Shown: piece by piece, positions 36,293 to 46,041 of the stretch
Position numbering within the stretch: position 1 is the first letter of the stretch
Layout of the letters: each line of letters begins with the position of its first letter
Assembly (NCBI GenBank): GCA_036156195.1
Contig: JAYZUZ010000016.1
Location: forward strand, 168,146 to 232,145
Origin: Abyssibacter sp036156195
GTDB taxonomy: Bacteria; Pseudomonadota; Gammaproteobacteria; Nevskiales; OUC007
Direction of reading: 5' to 3'
Length of the DNA: 64,000 nt
Notes under the pieces: model-generated
Databases searched by the model: none
The model's input: the letters and a program-made list of their open reading frames with translations, nothing else
What the model was told of the DNA's origin: nothing
Position numbers and translations under genes: made by a program

Positions 36293-37015
36293 TCAGGCCG
36301 GCGCCGGACTTGCGATAGGGTAGATGTACAGGCCAATGGCCTTAACGCCCTGCAGACGATGTTTCCAGAGATACCTCAGGCCAAAGTGGTCCTCGATCTC
36401 CCGGTAGGCCGAGGGGTTCAGGCCTGCGTCGGCGCACAACAGGTCTACGGTTGGCTGCGCGATGGTAATCCGGGTGTCGAAGTGGTCTTTGTTGGCCTCC
36501 TCGACCCGGGAGGCATAGTTCGCGGCCGTGCCCAGAATCGTGTAGCGCTGATCGTTCTCATCACGACCGTCCGGCACCTTTACGTAGGCGAACTGTCCCG
36601 AGCAGATGCCAATCCCGAAATCCAGCCAGTCGGCGCGACGACGAATCCCCAGTGTTTCGATGCGCGGATTCGAAAAATGCCGCAGCCGATCGTGCACCCG
36701 GGCCGCCATGTCCTTGGCGGCCCGAAATGCGACCTGGGCGTGCCGAGGTCCGTCGACGGCAATCATGACGCCGTCGCCCAGCACCTGAAACAGATAGCGA
36801 TCGATGTGACCGGCGTCGACATGCTCGCGAATGATCTCGCGCCAGGTGGCGTACAACTCGGTCATTTCGTTGACCAGAAAGCTCAGCCGCTCCTCATACT
36901 GGGTCTTGCCAGAGGGCCGGACACGATCCTCGTCCGGGTTGCCCACCATCCGTGAACACAGCAACGTAAAGTTGCGCATATCCACAAAAAACACTGTCCC
37001 TTCGCATATTTCCAT
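36293..37015 (-). CDS. Class III adenylate/guanylate cyclase domain protein
   Basis: The start at ATG 37013-37015 lies 32 bases after the stop of the upstream gene, giving 240 residues that are almost only a cyclase catalytic domain. Metal-binding Asp12 (FFVDMRNFT) and Asp81 (LGDGVM) are present, as are the transition-state Asn166 and Arg170 (GTAANYASRVEEA). The purine-selecting positions read Gln77 and Thr159 instead of the usual Lys and Asp/Thr, so nucleotide specificity (ATP or GTP) is uncertain. It lacks a sensor or membrane domain; the membrane-anchored protein encoded just upstream may supply one. Confidence 0.87.
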   Translation of the reverse strand: MEICEGTVFFVDMRNFTLLCSRMVGNPDEDRVRPSGKTQYEERLSFLVNEMTELYATWREIIREHVDAGHIDRYLFQVLGDGVMIAVDGPRHAQVAFRAAKDMAARVHDRLRHFSNPRIETLGIRRRADWLDFGIGICSGQFAYVKVPDGRDENDQRYTILGTAANYASRVEEANKDHFDTRITIAQPTVDLLCADAGLNPSAYREIEDHFGLRYLWKHRLQGVKAIGLYIYPIASPAPA

Positions 37016-37047
37016 GGCGTCACCGGTTGCGTCCGTACCTGCGCGAA

Positions 37048-37587
37048 CTATTGTCGGAACTGTTCGTCGATCGGCAGTGTGCAGCGCTCGACCGGCTCGG
37101 ACTCTAGCCCACCATCGGTGGTCCAGCATTGGTCGTAGATGGAGCAATAGCACAGACGCACATCAAGCCGCCCCGCAGAACTGGCGTCTACCAGTGCAGC
37201 GAGCAAGGCCGTTTCCTCGACTTGCAGGACCTCGACAACCTGGCCGGGGGACAGGGTTCGCCCGGAGACCTGCGACTGCATGTAGCGCCGCTGCGGCAAT
37301 CCCAGTCGATCCATCAATCCCGACCAGTCTGAGGCGGGCTCGCCATCCAGCGCCACGCGCACCTGCCGAATCAATGCCGGCCCCGTGCCCCGGTTGGCGA
37401 CAAAATAGGCGAAGTGGCTCCCATCAAACCCGCGACCGGCCTCGAGGCGGGGCCAGACAGCGGCCCGTGCGTAGCTTCGATCAATCCAGGCCGAGTAGGC
37501 GCCGATGGCCACGGTTGCGATGCTGACGACCAACGCCGACAACGCGACGATCATCTCGGGGTTTCGGTACCACGGAGTGGAGGCCAT
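37048..37587 (-). CDS. Membrane-anchored protein of unknown function, partner of the cyclase
   Basis: The product has 179 residues with one N-terminal membrane segment (ALSALVVSIATVAIGAYSAW, about residues 16-35). A predicted soluble beta-rich domain follows (AYFVANRGTGPALIRQVRVA), with a Cys-x-Cys near the end. Similar small proteins with a single anchor and an immunoglobulin-like domain are found in several bacteria without known function. It is directly upstream of the cyclase gene on the same strand, so the two probably work together as an anchored sensor and its enzyme. That is inference. Confidence 0.7.
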   Translation of the reverse strand: MASTPWYRNPEMIVALSALVVSIATVAIGAYSAWIDRSYARAAVWPRLEAGRGFDGSHFAYFVANRGTGPALIRQVRVALDGEPASDWSGLMDRLGLPQRRYMQSQVSGRTLSPGQVVEVLQVEETALLAALVDASSAGRLDVRLCYCSIYDQCWTTDGGLESEPVERCTLPIDEQFRQ

Positions 37588-37649
37588 GGCGGGTCCCAGT
37601 TGGCTGGCGACAATGCCACGCTGATTCTAGCCAGCCGCGCCCGCCCACT

Positions 37650-38747
37650 CTACGGCGGCTGGCACGCCGCGCCCGGCGCGTGACCACGGTCCTGGTCCGA
37701 GTACCAAGCGCCCTTTGCATTGGCCGCCAGGCGATTGCCGCAGAGCTGGCCCTGCGGTTCGTTCATGATCTTGAAGCCGAACTGCGCGTTATGCAGGACC
37801 TCATTTCCGGTTGCGACATTGTCGATGCCGTAACCCTTCTTGTCGCTGCCAAAACGGAACCCTGAGCCTGCGTTGCCAAACACCAGATTGTCTCGAAAGA
37901 CATTGCCATTCCCGGCCGAATTGAAACCCGCCGAGTTGGCATCGAGCTGACCGGTGCAGCGGTTGGCGTACACGACATTGGCGGTCGTCCCCTCCTTCAA
38001 ATCCACGCATTCGTTGCCGCGCGTCACCATGACGTTGTGATGGACACGGTTGCCGGCCGACACATCCGGTCCATCGGTCGGGTTCTTGCCATCGCCCCAC
38101 TGCTTGAAGGAGGTGCCGATGTACACCGCTTCTCCATTCTTGCTGGATGCAGCGAAGGGAAAGTCGTGCATGCCGCAGTCCCCGATGCTGTTGTAGGCGA
38201 TCTCGCTATCGGTCACGAAGTGACGCAACCGCAGACATTCACCCCCGGCATGGGTGAGCACCATCCGCTGGATGCGAATCCCCTCCAGGCCATTCTTGCG
38301 CTCGCCGTTATGGACGAAGATCAGCTTGTCGCGAATAGCGTCGGGGTCGGCCGGATCGCCGTTGAGGCCGTCGACAACAAAATCCTGTACATGAATGTGG
38401 CTGTGGCGAATCTGCACCACGCGAGAGCGCCCAGCACCCTTGACCGTGGCGGGCAGGACGACCGCGTGGCGGTTCTTCAGACCATCATCGCGCAGGCCGG
38501 CCAAGGTGATGGGGGCATCGGCCCGCCCGTCGCGGACGGTCTCGATATCCCGGGCATAGACACCCGGCAACAGGTAGACCGTATCGCCCGGCTGGGCTTG
38601 ATCCAGCGCGCGTTGAATCCGCCGCATGGGTTGATCCTGTGACCGTCCCGAGTGGTCGGCCAGACCCTCGGGGCTGACATACCAGTCTGTCGCCACGGCG
38701 GTGGGCACTGCCGTCAGTACGGCCATCCCGATCAGCCATCGAATCAT
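37650..38747 (-). CDS. Exported right-handed parallel beta-helix protein
   Basis: ATG 38745-38747 after AGGAGG gives 365 residues with a signal peptide (ending TAVPTAVA). The N-terminal part DWYVSPEGLADHSGRSQDQP and PGDTVYLLPGVYARDI is the DUF1565-like opening of polysaccharide lyase-type beta-helices. Repeated coils follow (HHNVMVTRGNECVDLKEGTT, YANRCTGQLDANSAGFNSAG, FRDNLVFGNAGSGFRFGSDK). Such proteins include pectate, alginate and chondroitin lyases, or they only bind glycans. No catalytic residues can be named with confidence. It is 87 bases downstream of the glycosidase operon and may belong to it. Confidence 0.82.
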   Translation of the reverse strand: MIRWLIGMAVLTAVPTAVATDWYVSPEGLADHSGRSQDQPMRRIQRALDQAQPGDTVYLLPGVYARDIETVRDGRADAPITLAGLRDDGLKNRHAVVLPATVKGAGRSRVVQIRHSHIHVQDFVVDGLNGDPADPDAIRDKLIFVHNGERKNGLEGIRIQRMVLTHAGGECLRLRHFVTDSEIAYNSIGDCGMHDFPFAASSKNGEAVYIGTSFKQWGDGKNPTDGPDVSAGNRVHHNVMVTRGNECVDLKEGTTANVVYANRCTGQLDANSAGFNSAGNGNVFRDNLVFGNAGSGFRFGSDKKGYGIDNVATGNEVLHNAQFGFKIMNEPQGQLCGNRLAANAKGAWYSDQDRGHAPGAACQPP

Positions 38748-38834
38748 GCATCCTCCTGACGCCTCGGCCCTTGGCCGGCCGCGACGCATCCTGCGTCAAG
38801 TGTCAGCCGTTCTGACAAGCGGATTGGCCGGATG

Positions 38835-40763
38835 TCACCGCCGCCTGCGCCATGGCCACCGCAGACCCGCGAGCAATCCGAGCGCCCACCAGTTGCTACA
38901 GGCCCCAGCCCCGCCTGCACCTTGTGCTTGTTCACCTGTCTGGCCGATGGCGGCTGCCCAGTGATCAGCACAACGCCCTACGGGTGCCATGTCGGGGTTG
39001 AGTGGCTGTCCCTGCTGGCAGCGCGCAGGGATGAGCGGCAGCAACAGGCTGGATGGGGTTTCACCCCCGTGCAGGATGTGCACAACCCCTGCGCCGCCGG
39101 CCGCGAGGGCATCACTGTCCGAGCCAGCGACGGGCACCAGATCCAGTCGCAGACGATGGCCCGCGCGAAAGATGGCGGATGTCGGAAACAGCTCGACCAG
39201 ATACTCCACCGGCACGCCAGGCGGAATCGCCTCTGCCTGATCAAACGCATGCCAGGGCCGGATTATTTGCCCGTCGCGGTCGTATAGAGACCGCGCAGGG
39301 TCCACTCGCCTCAGCGACGCGCGGAGGTAGCCGTCGGTGACCCACTGGGAACTGCCGTCCGGATGCACATCCGTCAGCAGCACGGACCAGTCCACTTCGG
39401 TGGCAAGCGATGAAGCGAACAAACGCAGCGAGATCGGACCCGACAGTTCCATGGGCTCGACCAGGACATCGGTGGTGTAGGTCAGCATGCTGGCCTCATC
39501 GACCTGAAAGTCAGCAATCGACGCGCCGATGACCCAGCTGTTGGTGCGCAGATCACCGCGCCGCGCAGGCGCCGACAGGGTCAGCACCGAGCGAGCCTGA
39601 CCCACGGGGTCGGGCTGTGATTGCAGGCGACCGGCATGCGGGACCACCGCGTCGCTGCTCGGCTGCAAGTACAGGCGCGTCCAGTCGGTCTCGGGCAAGG
39701 GCCAGCGCTCGGCGTAGCGAATCAGCGCGTGGGCGCTGCGATAGGGGCGAACGCCGCCGACTGAGGTTTGAAGGACCACCTGCGGATCGTTCTCTGCGCC
39801 GTTGTCGTCACCCAGGCCGTAGTGCGCCACAAACCGATCCACCACACTGCGGACAAGCTCGCCATGCCGGCCTTGGCTGTTGGCGATCACATCCGAGGTG
39901 GTGTGCCCCAGCCCGAGCACCAAGCGCGCGTTGGGCGTGCGCTGATACGCGTCGAAGACATGGATGATGTCGTAGGGCTCCGTCGCGTAGAGCACCGGGA
40001 CCGTGCTGCGCTCGAGCACCGGGAATGAAGAGCGTTCCTGCCACCAGTCATCGACGATTGTTCGTTGCTTGGTCTGACCGAGCATGTCGACGATGGCTAG
40101 TTGCTGTTGTGCCGCATCCGGCTGCAAGGCTGTGCCGATGCGCAGGCGGTCCGGCAGCGATTGCAGGTAGGCCGCCTCTGTGCGGCCGAGATAAACCTCC
40201 GTCAGCCCGTTGCTGATGCCGCCTCGGCGAAAACAGCGATAAGCATCGGCACATGTGGTGAACAAGGCAGCGGCGCGCACGGCGGGGTGATCCAGCCCGA
40301 AGTGGGCGATGAACGCCGTACCCGACTGCCCGGTCAATACCACATCCCCCGTCGACCACGGGCCAGCGGCGGCCCAGTCCAGCGCGGCGTGTAAATCCTG
40401 CTGACTGCGGCGCCCTGAGAGATCAAACAAACCTTCGGACGCACCGGTCCCCCGGTAGCTGACATGGACGAGCGTGAAGCGGTCGATCACGGCCGGGTCG
40501 AGAAATTCGCCGTAGTAGTCGCTAGGCAGAAATTCAGGACAGCCGTTGCCATGGCTGGCGTAGGTTTCCATTTCGAACAGCACCGGCCGCGGCTGATCCG
40601 GCGGCAGACGACTCACCCAAGCGTGCAGTCTGACGCCATCGTCCATCTCGATGAGCTGCTCCTCGCAGAGGCGCTCTGACTGCGCCTCGGCCAAAGCGGG
40701 GATCAGAAACACGACCAGGGTCAGCCACGCGTAACGAACAGCGGCGTGCAAGCAACTCCGCAT
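38835..40763 (-). CDS. CocE/NonD family hydrolase (X-Pro dipeptidyl-peptidase-like) with sorting tail
   Basis: The product has 642 residues with a signal peptide ending LAEAQ. The alpha/beta hydrolase part contains VHVSYRGTGASEGLFDLS and nucleophile Ser147 (VVLTGQSGTAF). A helical cap and a C-terminal jelly-roll domain follow (about 360-580; SGPISLRLFASSLATEVDWS, AGHRLRLDLVP), as in CocE cocaine esterase and S15 peptidases. The end, GGAGAC then a hydrophobic span and RRRR, resembles GlyGly-CTERM. It is the last gene of a four-gene run, one base after the rhamnosidase stop. It would hydrolyse an ester or amide at the cell surface. The substrate is unknown. Confidence 0.9.
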   Translation of the reverse strand: MRSCLHAAVRYAWLTLVVFLIPALAEAQSERLCEEQLIEMDDGVRLHAWVSRLPPDQPRPVLFEMETYASHGNGCPEFLPSDYYGEFLDPAVIDRFTLVHVSYRGTGASEGLFDLSGRRSQQDLHAALDWAAAGPWSTGDVVLTGQSGTAFIAHFGLDHPAVRAAALFTTCADAYRCFRRGGISNGLTEVYLGRTEAAYLQSLPDRLRIGTALQPDAAQQQLAIVDMLGQTKQRTIVDDWWQERSSFPVLERSTVPVLYATEPYDIIHVFDAYQRTPNARLVLGLGHTTSDVIANSQGRHGELVRSVVDRFVAHYGLGDDNGAENDPQVVLQTSVGGVRPYRSAHALIRYAERWPLPETDWTRLYLQPSSDAVVPHAGRLQSQPDPVGQARSVLTLSAPARRGDLRTNSWVIGASIADFQVDEASMLTYTTDVLVEPMELSGPISLRLFASSLATEVDWSVLLTDVHPDGSSQWVTDGYLRASLRRVDPARSLYDRDGQIIRPWHAFDQAEAIPPGVPVEYLVELFPTSAIFRAGHRLRLDLVPVAGSDSDALAAGGAGVVHILHGGETPSSLLLPLIPARCQQGQPLNPDMAPVGRCADHWAAAIGQTGEQAQGAGGAGACSNWWALGLLAGLRWPWRRRR

Positions 40764-40764
40764 C

Positions 40765-43700
40765 TCAGCGTCGCCGGCGAAGCAAAAGCAGAATCAGCAG
40801 CGACCAGGGTGAGAGCACGCCCCCATGGCTGCGCTGAGCGGACGATTCGGCACCCTCGGCAGGCGCAGCGGCGGACGATTCAAACCGATAGCGGCCGGAT
40901 CCGAGCTCGAAGATGCGCCGTGTCGCGTCCTGGCGCAGCCGCCGCACCCCCGGCGCCAGCGAGGCCGGTGTGGGCGCGCCTCCCGCCGACTCCGTCACTG
41001 CGGTGCTGGCGTCCGCAGGAAAGTGCAGCGTGGCCACCACGTTCGGCGGCACGGTGATGTCGGCTTGCCAGCGCCCCGGCGCCAGGCGCTGCCAACGGCT
41101 GCTCAAGCGACCGTGAGGCGTGTCATGCCAGGCCTCCACCACCTCGGGCCCATCCGCCGGTAGCGAGGGTGCGAGACGAACACTGCGATAGCCGGGCTCC
41201 GTGAGCTGCAGCCCGGCAAGCTGCTCAATCATCCACTGCCCAATCGATCCGAACATGTGGTGATTGCGGGAACGAATGGTCTCGCCCCAGCTTTCCGACA
41301 AGGCCGTGTAGCCCAGTGCGACCCACTCGCCCCAGCTCGGGTAGTCCGTTTGAGTGGCGACCTGGTGGGCCGTGTCCGCTGCCCCCATCGCTTCCAGCAC
41401 GGGCAGCAGATAGCGGGTGCCGACAATGCCGGCGTTCAGGTTGCCGCCCTGCGCTTCGATATCCGCCAGCAGGCCATCGAGCACCCGGGTGCGCTCGGCT
41501 TCCGGCACGAGGCCAAACGCCAGTGGCAGCACGTTGGCCGTCTGAAAATACCGCTCCTCGTCCGGCACACGGTAGGTCCCGGTCTCCCCGTCAAACCAAC
41601 GGGCATGAAAAGCCGTGCGAATCGCTGCCCACAACCCCCGGTACCGTGCGGCCACGTCGGATTCGCCCAACAACGCGGCAATGTCGGCCGCACGCTCGGC
41701 AAACAGCGCGTAGTAGGCCGTCGACACCAGCGTTGTAAGCGTGGCTGCGTCGGTGAGCACCAGGTCCAACGGTGACGGCAGGGTCGTCGCCGACGTGACA
41801 TGGTCCCCGAGCCCGGCCTCGATCACATGGGGGTCATCCAGGCTGGCCCACTGCCCGATCCAGTCGTCCAGATAGCGCCGCATGGCCGGGAAATTGTCCT
41901 CGAGCACACGCAGGTCACCCCGGCGCAGGTACATCGTCCACGGAATCTCGAACAGCGCTGCATCCCAGGCAGGCGTCGCGCCCCAGGCCGGCTCCCAGCC
42001 CACGCCGGTGTAGCCGTAGCCCCCACCGCTGGGCACGATGACCGGAATCTCGCCGCTGGGCCGCTGTGCATCACGCAGATCACCCAGCCACTTGGCGTAC
42101 AGCCGGTCCAGATCAAATAGCAAACTAGCCGTCGGCGCGGTTAACTGCGCATCGCCCGTCCAACCGTTTTTCTCGAACGTCGGCGTATCCGTCACGATGC
42201 CATGCAGGTTGTTGGCGATGGCACGTTCCACGCGTTCATAAATAGTGTTGAGCAAGTCATCACTGCTGGTGAACCCGCCGATGCTCGGCACGGCGGATCG
42301 CACGCGTTCGAACGTCACCTCGGCCAGTTCACCGGCAAACGGCGCGTTCAGTGGCCCGGAAATCTGCAAATACCGAAAGCCCTTGTAGGAGAACCGGGGC
42401 GTCCAGCGCTCAATGCCGTCGCCGGATGCCACGAAGTAGTCGGTCTGGATCTGGTCGCCGATGTGCAGGTTGGACGTGGTTCCGACCAGGCCGGTGCGCG
42501 ACAAGGCCTCGCCATACGTCATGGCGACCGCCACGCCGGGCGGCGCTTCGATGGCCACCTCGGCCCAGCCCGTGATCTGCTCACCAAGGTCATAAACCCA
42601 GACGCCGGGTAGCGGCTGCGTGACGGCCACCGGCTCCACGACTCCAAGCCGCTCAATGGATGGATGCGTTTGCGCGGTCAGCCTCCCACCCGGCGGCTCC
42701 ACCTGCCGCGCAGGCAACCAATCCTGGGCTTCGTAATCCGGCGCGGCCCAGCCAGGCAGGCGCCTGCGGGCGTCGTAGGTTTCCCCGATATTGATGTTGT
42801 CGTATCGGGTCGGCCCCTCGTGCACCCGCCATTGCTGATCCGAGACCACCACCTCGCGCCGACCATCGGCGTACTCCAGGTGTAACTCGGCAATCATCCG
42901 GGGCTCGCCCCGCCAGCTCGCGTGGTTCCAGGCCCACTCGGTCACGATGTCGTAGTCGTAGAATCCGGAACCCAGCTCCACGCCGATGGCATTGACGCCG
43001 GCCTGCAGCCGGTCGGTGACGTCGTAGCTGCGGTAGAGCACCGTGCGGTCGTAATGTGTGTAGCCGGGGTCCAGCACCTGATGGGGCGCCAGAACGGCGC
43101 CATTGATCTGCACGCGCGCGTAGGCCAGTCCGCTGATGTGCAGGCGAGCGCGCGCGGGCGCCTCCGACAGTTCAAAAGCGCGGCGCAGCAAGGGCGCCGG
43201 ACGCGGCTCCCGGCAGGCCCCGCCAGTGCCCAGCACATAGTCGACCAGACGATCAAAGCCGGCGACGCCCAGTGCACCCGGCACGCCGACCGGTCGGCAA
43301 AACTCCCCGGTGAGCACGTCGACCACGCCGGCCAGTGGATCGTCGACCGGCCCAGGGTTGCGCCGGGGTGGGCCGGCAATCCAGTCCGCCTGCCATTGAT
43401 CCGGCTGAGTGAATGCCAGCTCGAACCGTGCCGGCTGCGACCAGGCACTCAGCGCCCCGCGATCGTCCCAGATGCGAACACGCCAGACGACGGACTGGTG
43501 AGCAGGCAGCGGCTGCCCGGCGTAAACCACCGCGCTCGCCCGCTGATTGACCCGACCGGTCGACCAAAGATCAGGCTGGCCAGCCTCCAGGGCAGCGACG
43601 GAGGTCGCGACTTGCAGCTCGTAACCTGCCTGCAGCACACCGCGTCGCGCCGCTTCGAGCCGCCAACTCAGCCGAGGCTGGGTGGACTCGATGCCCAGCG

Positions 43701-43815
43701 GCTCGGCCATGGCATCGGTGGCCAGGTCGACAACACGAACCTCCGCCATCGCCAGCGCCGGCATCGTCATCATCGCGACAAGCAGCAGCGCCCGCATGCG
43801 AGCTAACCCGAACAT
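40765..43815 (-). CDS. Exported GH78 alpha-L-rhamnosidase with GlyGly-CTERM-like tail
   Basis: The product has 1016 residues from ATG 43813-43815, which overlaps the end of the GH3 gene; ATG 43797 is an alternative. A signal peptide ends PALAMA. The domains follow the GH78 order: N-terminal beta domains (GIESTQPRLSWRLEAARRGV), a carbohydrate-binding region, the alpha6/alpha6 catalytic barrel and a C-terminal beta domain. The catalytic segment DTPTFEKNGWTGDAQ has Asp543, Glu548 and Asp555 spaced exactly as Asp567/Glu572/Asp579 of Bacillus RhaB. A later Glu in ALSESWGE with RNHHMFGSIGQWM also matches. The C terminus (GGVLSPWSLLILLLLRRRR) is a sorting-type tail. It releases terminal alpha-L-rhamnose from glycosides at or outside the cell surface. 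Confidence 0.93.
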   Translation of the reverse strand: MFGLARMRALLLVAMMTMPALAMAEVRVVDLATDAMAEPLGIESTQPRLSWRLEAARRGVLQAGYELQVATSVAALEAGQPDLWSTGRVNQRASAVVYAGQPLPAHQSVVWRVRIWDDRGALSAWSQPARFELAFTQPDQWQADWIAGPPRRNPGPVDDPLAGVVDVLTGEFCRPVGVPGALGVAGFDRLVDYVLGTGGACREPRPAPLLRRAFELSEAPARARLHISGLAYARVQINGAVLAPHQVLDPGYTHYDRTVLYRSYDVTDRLQAGVNAIGVELGSGFYDYDIVTEWAWNHASWRGEPRMIAELHLEYADGRREVVVSDQQWRVHEGPTRYDNINIGETYDARRRLPGWAAPDYEAQDWLPARQVEPPGGRLTAQTHPSIERLGVVEPVAVTQPLPGVWVYDLGEQITGWAEVAIEAPPGVAVAMTYGEALSRTGLVGTTSNLHIGDQIQTDYFVASGDGIERWTPRFSYKGFRYLQISGPLNAPFAGELAEVTFERVRSAVPSIGGFTSSDDLLNTIYERVERAIANNLHGIVTDTPTFEKNGWTGDAQLTAPTASLLFDLDRLYAKWLGDLRDAQRPSGEIPVIVPSGGGYGYTGVGWEPAWGATPAWDAALFEIPWTMYLRRGDLRVLEDNFPAMRRYLDDWIGQWASLDDPHVIEAGLGDHVTSATTLPSPLDLVLTDAATLTTLVSTAYYALFAERAADIAALLGESDVAARYRGLWAAIRTAFHARWFDGETGTYRVPDEERYFQTANVLPLAFGLVPEAERTRVLDGLLADIEAQGGNLNAGIVGTRYLLPVLEAMGAADTAHQVATQTDYPSWGEWVALGYTALSESWGETIRSRNHHMFGSIGQWMIEQLAGLQLTEPGYRSVRLAPSLPADGPEVVEAWHDTPHGRLSSRWQRLAPGRWQADITVPPNVVATLHFPADASTAVTESAGGAPTPASLAPGVRRLRQDATRRIFELGSGRYRFESSAAAPAEGAESSAQRSHGGVLSPWSLLILLLLRRRR

Positions 43816-46040
43816 GCGGCCGGTGCGGTCAGCACGATGTCACGCGAGGAACGTCCAACGCGGACCGTGGCGCACCCCGGGACACGCGCCCATTGCGCCG
43901 TTTGCGTGTCCCAGTATTCAAGCGCCCGCGGCGGCAAGGACAGCTCAACCCGGCGCTGTTCGCCCGCATTCAAGGTCAACTTGTCGAACGCCTTCAGCGC
44001 CTGCGGCGGTTGCCGCACGGTGTCGGACACATCTGGCAAGGACAGATAGACTTGCGGCACCGCGACACCTGCCCGCGTCCCTGTATTGAGCACCTGAAAC
44101 GCGATATCCAGGCCGCCATCATCGCGTGCCCCCACGGTCAGATCGGCGTAGTCGAATTCGGTGTACGACAAACCATGTCCGAAGGGAAAGGCCGGTTCCA
44201 GCCCACGCGCGTCGAACCAGCGGTAGCCGACCTCCAGACCCTCGGCATAGACCGCCCGCTCCGCCACGCCGGGGTAGCGCGTGGGATCACCCGCCGTCGG
44301 CAGGTCAGCCTCCGATTCGGGAAAAGTCACCGGCAGACGGCCGCCGGGGTCGGCGTCACCAAACAGCACCGCGTCGATTGCACGACCAGCATCAACACCA
44401 GGAATCCAGGCCTGCACCAGCGCGGCCAGCGCGTTGCGCCAGGGCGTGAGCACGGGTGCACCGGTCTCCAGCACCACAACACTGCGGGCATTGGCCGCGG
44501 CGACGGCGGCAATCAGGGCATCCTGGTCGCCCGGTTCGTCGACACAGTTCAGCCGGATACAGAGCCGATCCGCACCCTCCACTGAACGGTCGGCAACGAA
44601 GACCAGCGCAACGTCCACTGTCGCCGCCAACTCGGCCGCTGCAGCGGGGTCGCTGCCATCGTCGTAGTGGACCGTGGTCTCCGGCTCGAGCCGGGCCGTG
44701 ATCACTTCACGGGGCGTGTTGAAGAAAAACGGCGAAATACCCGCTGAACCGGCGCGTGCCTGAAAGTTGTCGGCGGGTTCGCCGATGATCGCAACTGATG
44801 AAAGCTCACTGGCGTCCAGCGGCAGGAGGCCGTTGTTCTGCAACAAGGTGATCGCGCCACGCTCCACCTCGCCCGCTAGATCGGCATGCGCCTGCTTGTC
44901 GATCTGTGCTTCGTCTTCGGGGTAGGCCGGGCGGTCAAGCAGGCCGTAGGCAAAGTAGCTGCGCAGAATATTGCCGACGCGCCGATCCAGCGTCTCGGCA
45001 TCGAGTACGCCGGCAGCCACCAGCGGGGTGAGCTGTAGCGGCCCGTAGGACAAACCGGGCCAGGGCTCGAAATCCAGGCCACCGTAAAAGTTGTTGATCG
45101 GGTTGTGTGCGGCCAGATAGTCGGCGACCACGTAGCCGTCGAATCCCCAGTCATCACGCAGGATGGTTTCCAGCAGGGTCTCGCTCTCGCAGGCCCACTC
45201 ACCATTGACGCGGTTGTAGCCGCACATCACCACGCCCACGTTGGCCTCGGTCACGGCGGCCTCGAACGCCGGCAAGTAGATCTCACGCAGGGTACGGTCA
45301 TCGATCACGGCATCCACGAACAGGCGGTTACCGATCACCGAGACCCCAAGCGGCAGCTGAGGACCAATCGCCGGGTTGAGGCCAATCCCTTCCTGATTGT
45401 TGGCCACATAGTGCTTAACCGAGGCGATAAGCCCCGTGCGCTGCGCGCCGCGAATCCACCCCACGCCGATGCGCGCCGCCAGTTCTGGATCCTCACCGTA
45501 GCCTTCAAACGTTCGCCCGTGATGCGGCACCCGCATGATGTTGACGGTAGGCGCGAACACGATGTCGTTGCCCTTGAACTTGGCCTCCGTAGCCACGGCG
45601 GCGCCGTAGCGTTGAGCAATATCCGGGTCCCAGGTCGCTGCCAGCGCGATGGGCGCGGGAAACGCTGTGCCCTGCCCGCTGCGCACGCCCATAGGGCCAT
45701 CGCTGTAGTAAACCGTCGGGATACCCAGACGCTCGATGCCGTTGCTCGTCCCGGTGTGCGTGCCCTCGAATCCGGCGATGCCCGTGAGGTTGTCACCGGC
45801 CAAGAAGGCGATTTTCTCGTCCGTGGTCATCGCATCAATCACCAGCGCCGACCGCTCTGCAGGGCTCAGGCTGGTGTCGCACCAGGGATGCTCACCGCAG
45901 CGATCCTCCGTAACCGGCGCGTCGTTTCCGCCGTTCCCGGGCGCGGACACCCGTTCCGCTGGCAGCGAACTGTTCCCGCACGCGCCGAGCATGACTGTGC
46001 CGAATACGGTGAGGACGAGACTGTGATGACGTCGCAGCAT
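43803..46040 (-). CDS. GH3 family beta-glucosidase-like lipoprotein
   Basis: The product has 745 residues with a lipoprotein signal (TVMLGAC-G). The GH3 barrel is followed by the alpha/beta domain and a C-terminal fibronectin III-like domain (RAGVAVPQVYLSLPDVSD). The nucleophile is Asp307 in GFDGYVVADYLAAHN. Other family signatures are FAPTVNIMRVPHHGRTFEGY and SVKHYVANNQE. GH3 enzymes remove terminal beta-linked glucose, xylose or related sugars. Its start is one base after the stop of the M28-like gene and its end overlaps the rhamnosidase gene, so the four genes form one operon. Confidence 0.93.
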   Translation of the reverse strand: MLRRHHSLVLTVFGTVMLGACGNSSLPAERVSAPGNGGNDAPVTEDRCGEHPWCDTSLSPAERSALVIDAMTTDEKIAFLAGDNLTGIAGFEGTHTGTSNGIERLGIPTVYYSDGPMGVRSGQGTAFPAPIALAATWDPDIAQRYGAAVATEAKFKGNDIVFAPTVNIMRVPHHGRTFEGYGEDPELAARIGVGWIRGAQRTGLIASVKHYVANNQEGIGLNPAIGPQLPLGVSVIGNRLFVDAVIDDRTLREIYLPAFEAAVTEANVGVVMCGYNRVNGEWACESETLLETILRDDWGFDGYVVADYLAAHNPINNFYGGLDFEPWPGLSYGPLQLTPLVAAGVLDAETLDRRVGNILRSYFAYGLLDRPAYPEDEAQIDKQAHADLAGEVERGAITLLQNNGLLPLDASELSSVAIIGEPADNFQARAGSAGISPFFFNTPREVITARLEPETTVHYDDGSDPAAAAELAATVDVALVFVADRSVEGADRLCIRLNCVDEPGDQDALIAAVAAANARSVVVLETGAPVLTPWRNALAALVQAWIPGVDAGRAIDAVLFGDADPGGRLPVTFPESEADLPTAGDPTRYPGVAERAVYAEGLEVGYRWFDARGLEPAFPFGHGLSYTEFDYADLTVGARDDGGLDIAFQVLNTGTRAGVAVPQVYLSLPDVSDTVRQPPQALKAFDKLTLNAGEQRRVELSLPPRALEYWDTQTAQWARVPGCATVRVGRSSRDIVLTAPAACSG

Positions 46041-46041
46041 C

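Noticed and set aside
36293..37587. Anti-phage cyclic nucleotide signalling system (CBASS or Pycsar)
   Set aside because: The cyclase class and lone membrane partner could hint at this, but there is no effector (nuclease, phospholipase, TM toxin) or ubiquitin-like gene beside it, so I do not claim a defence role.
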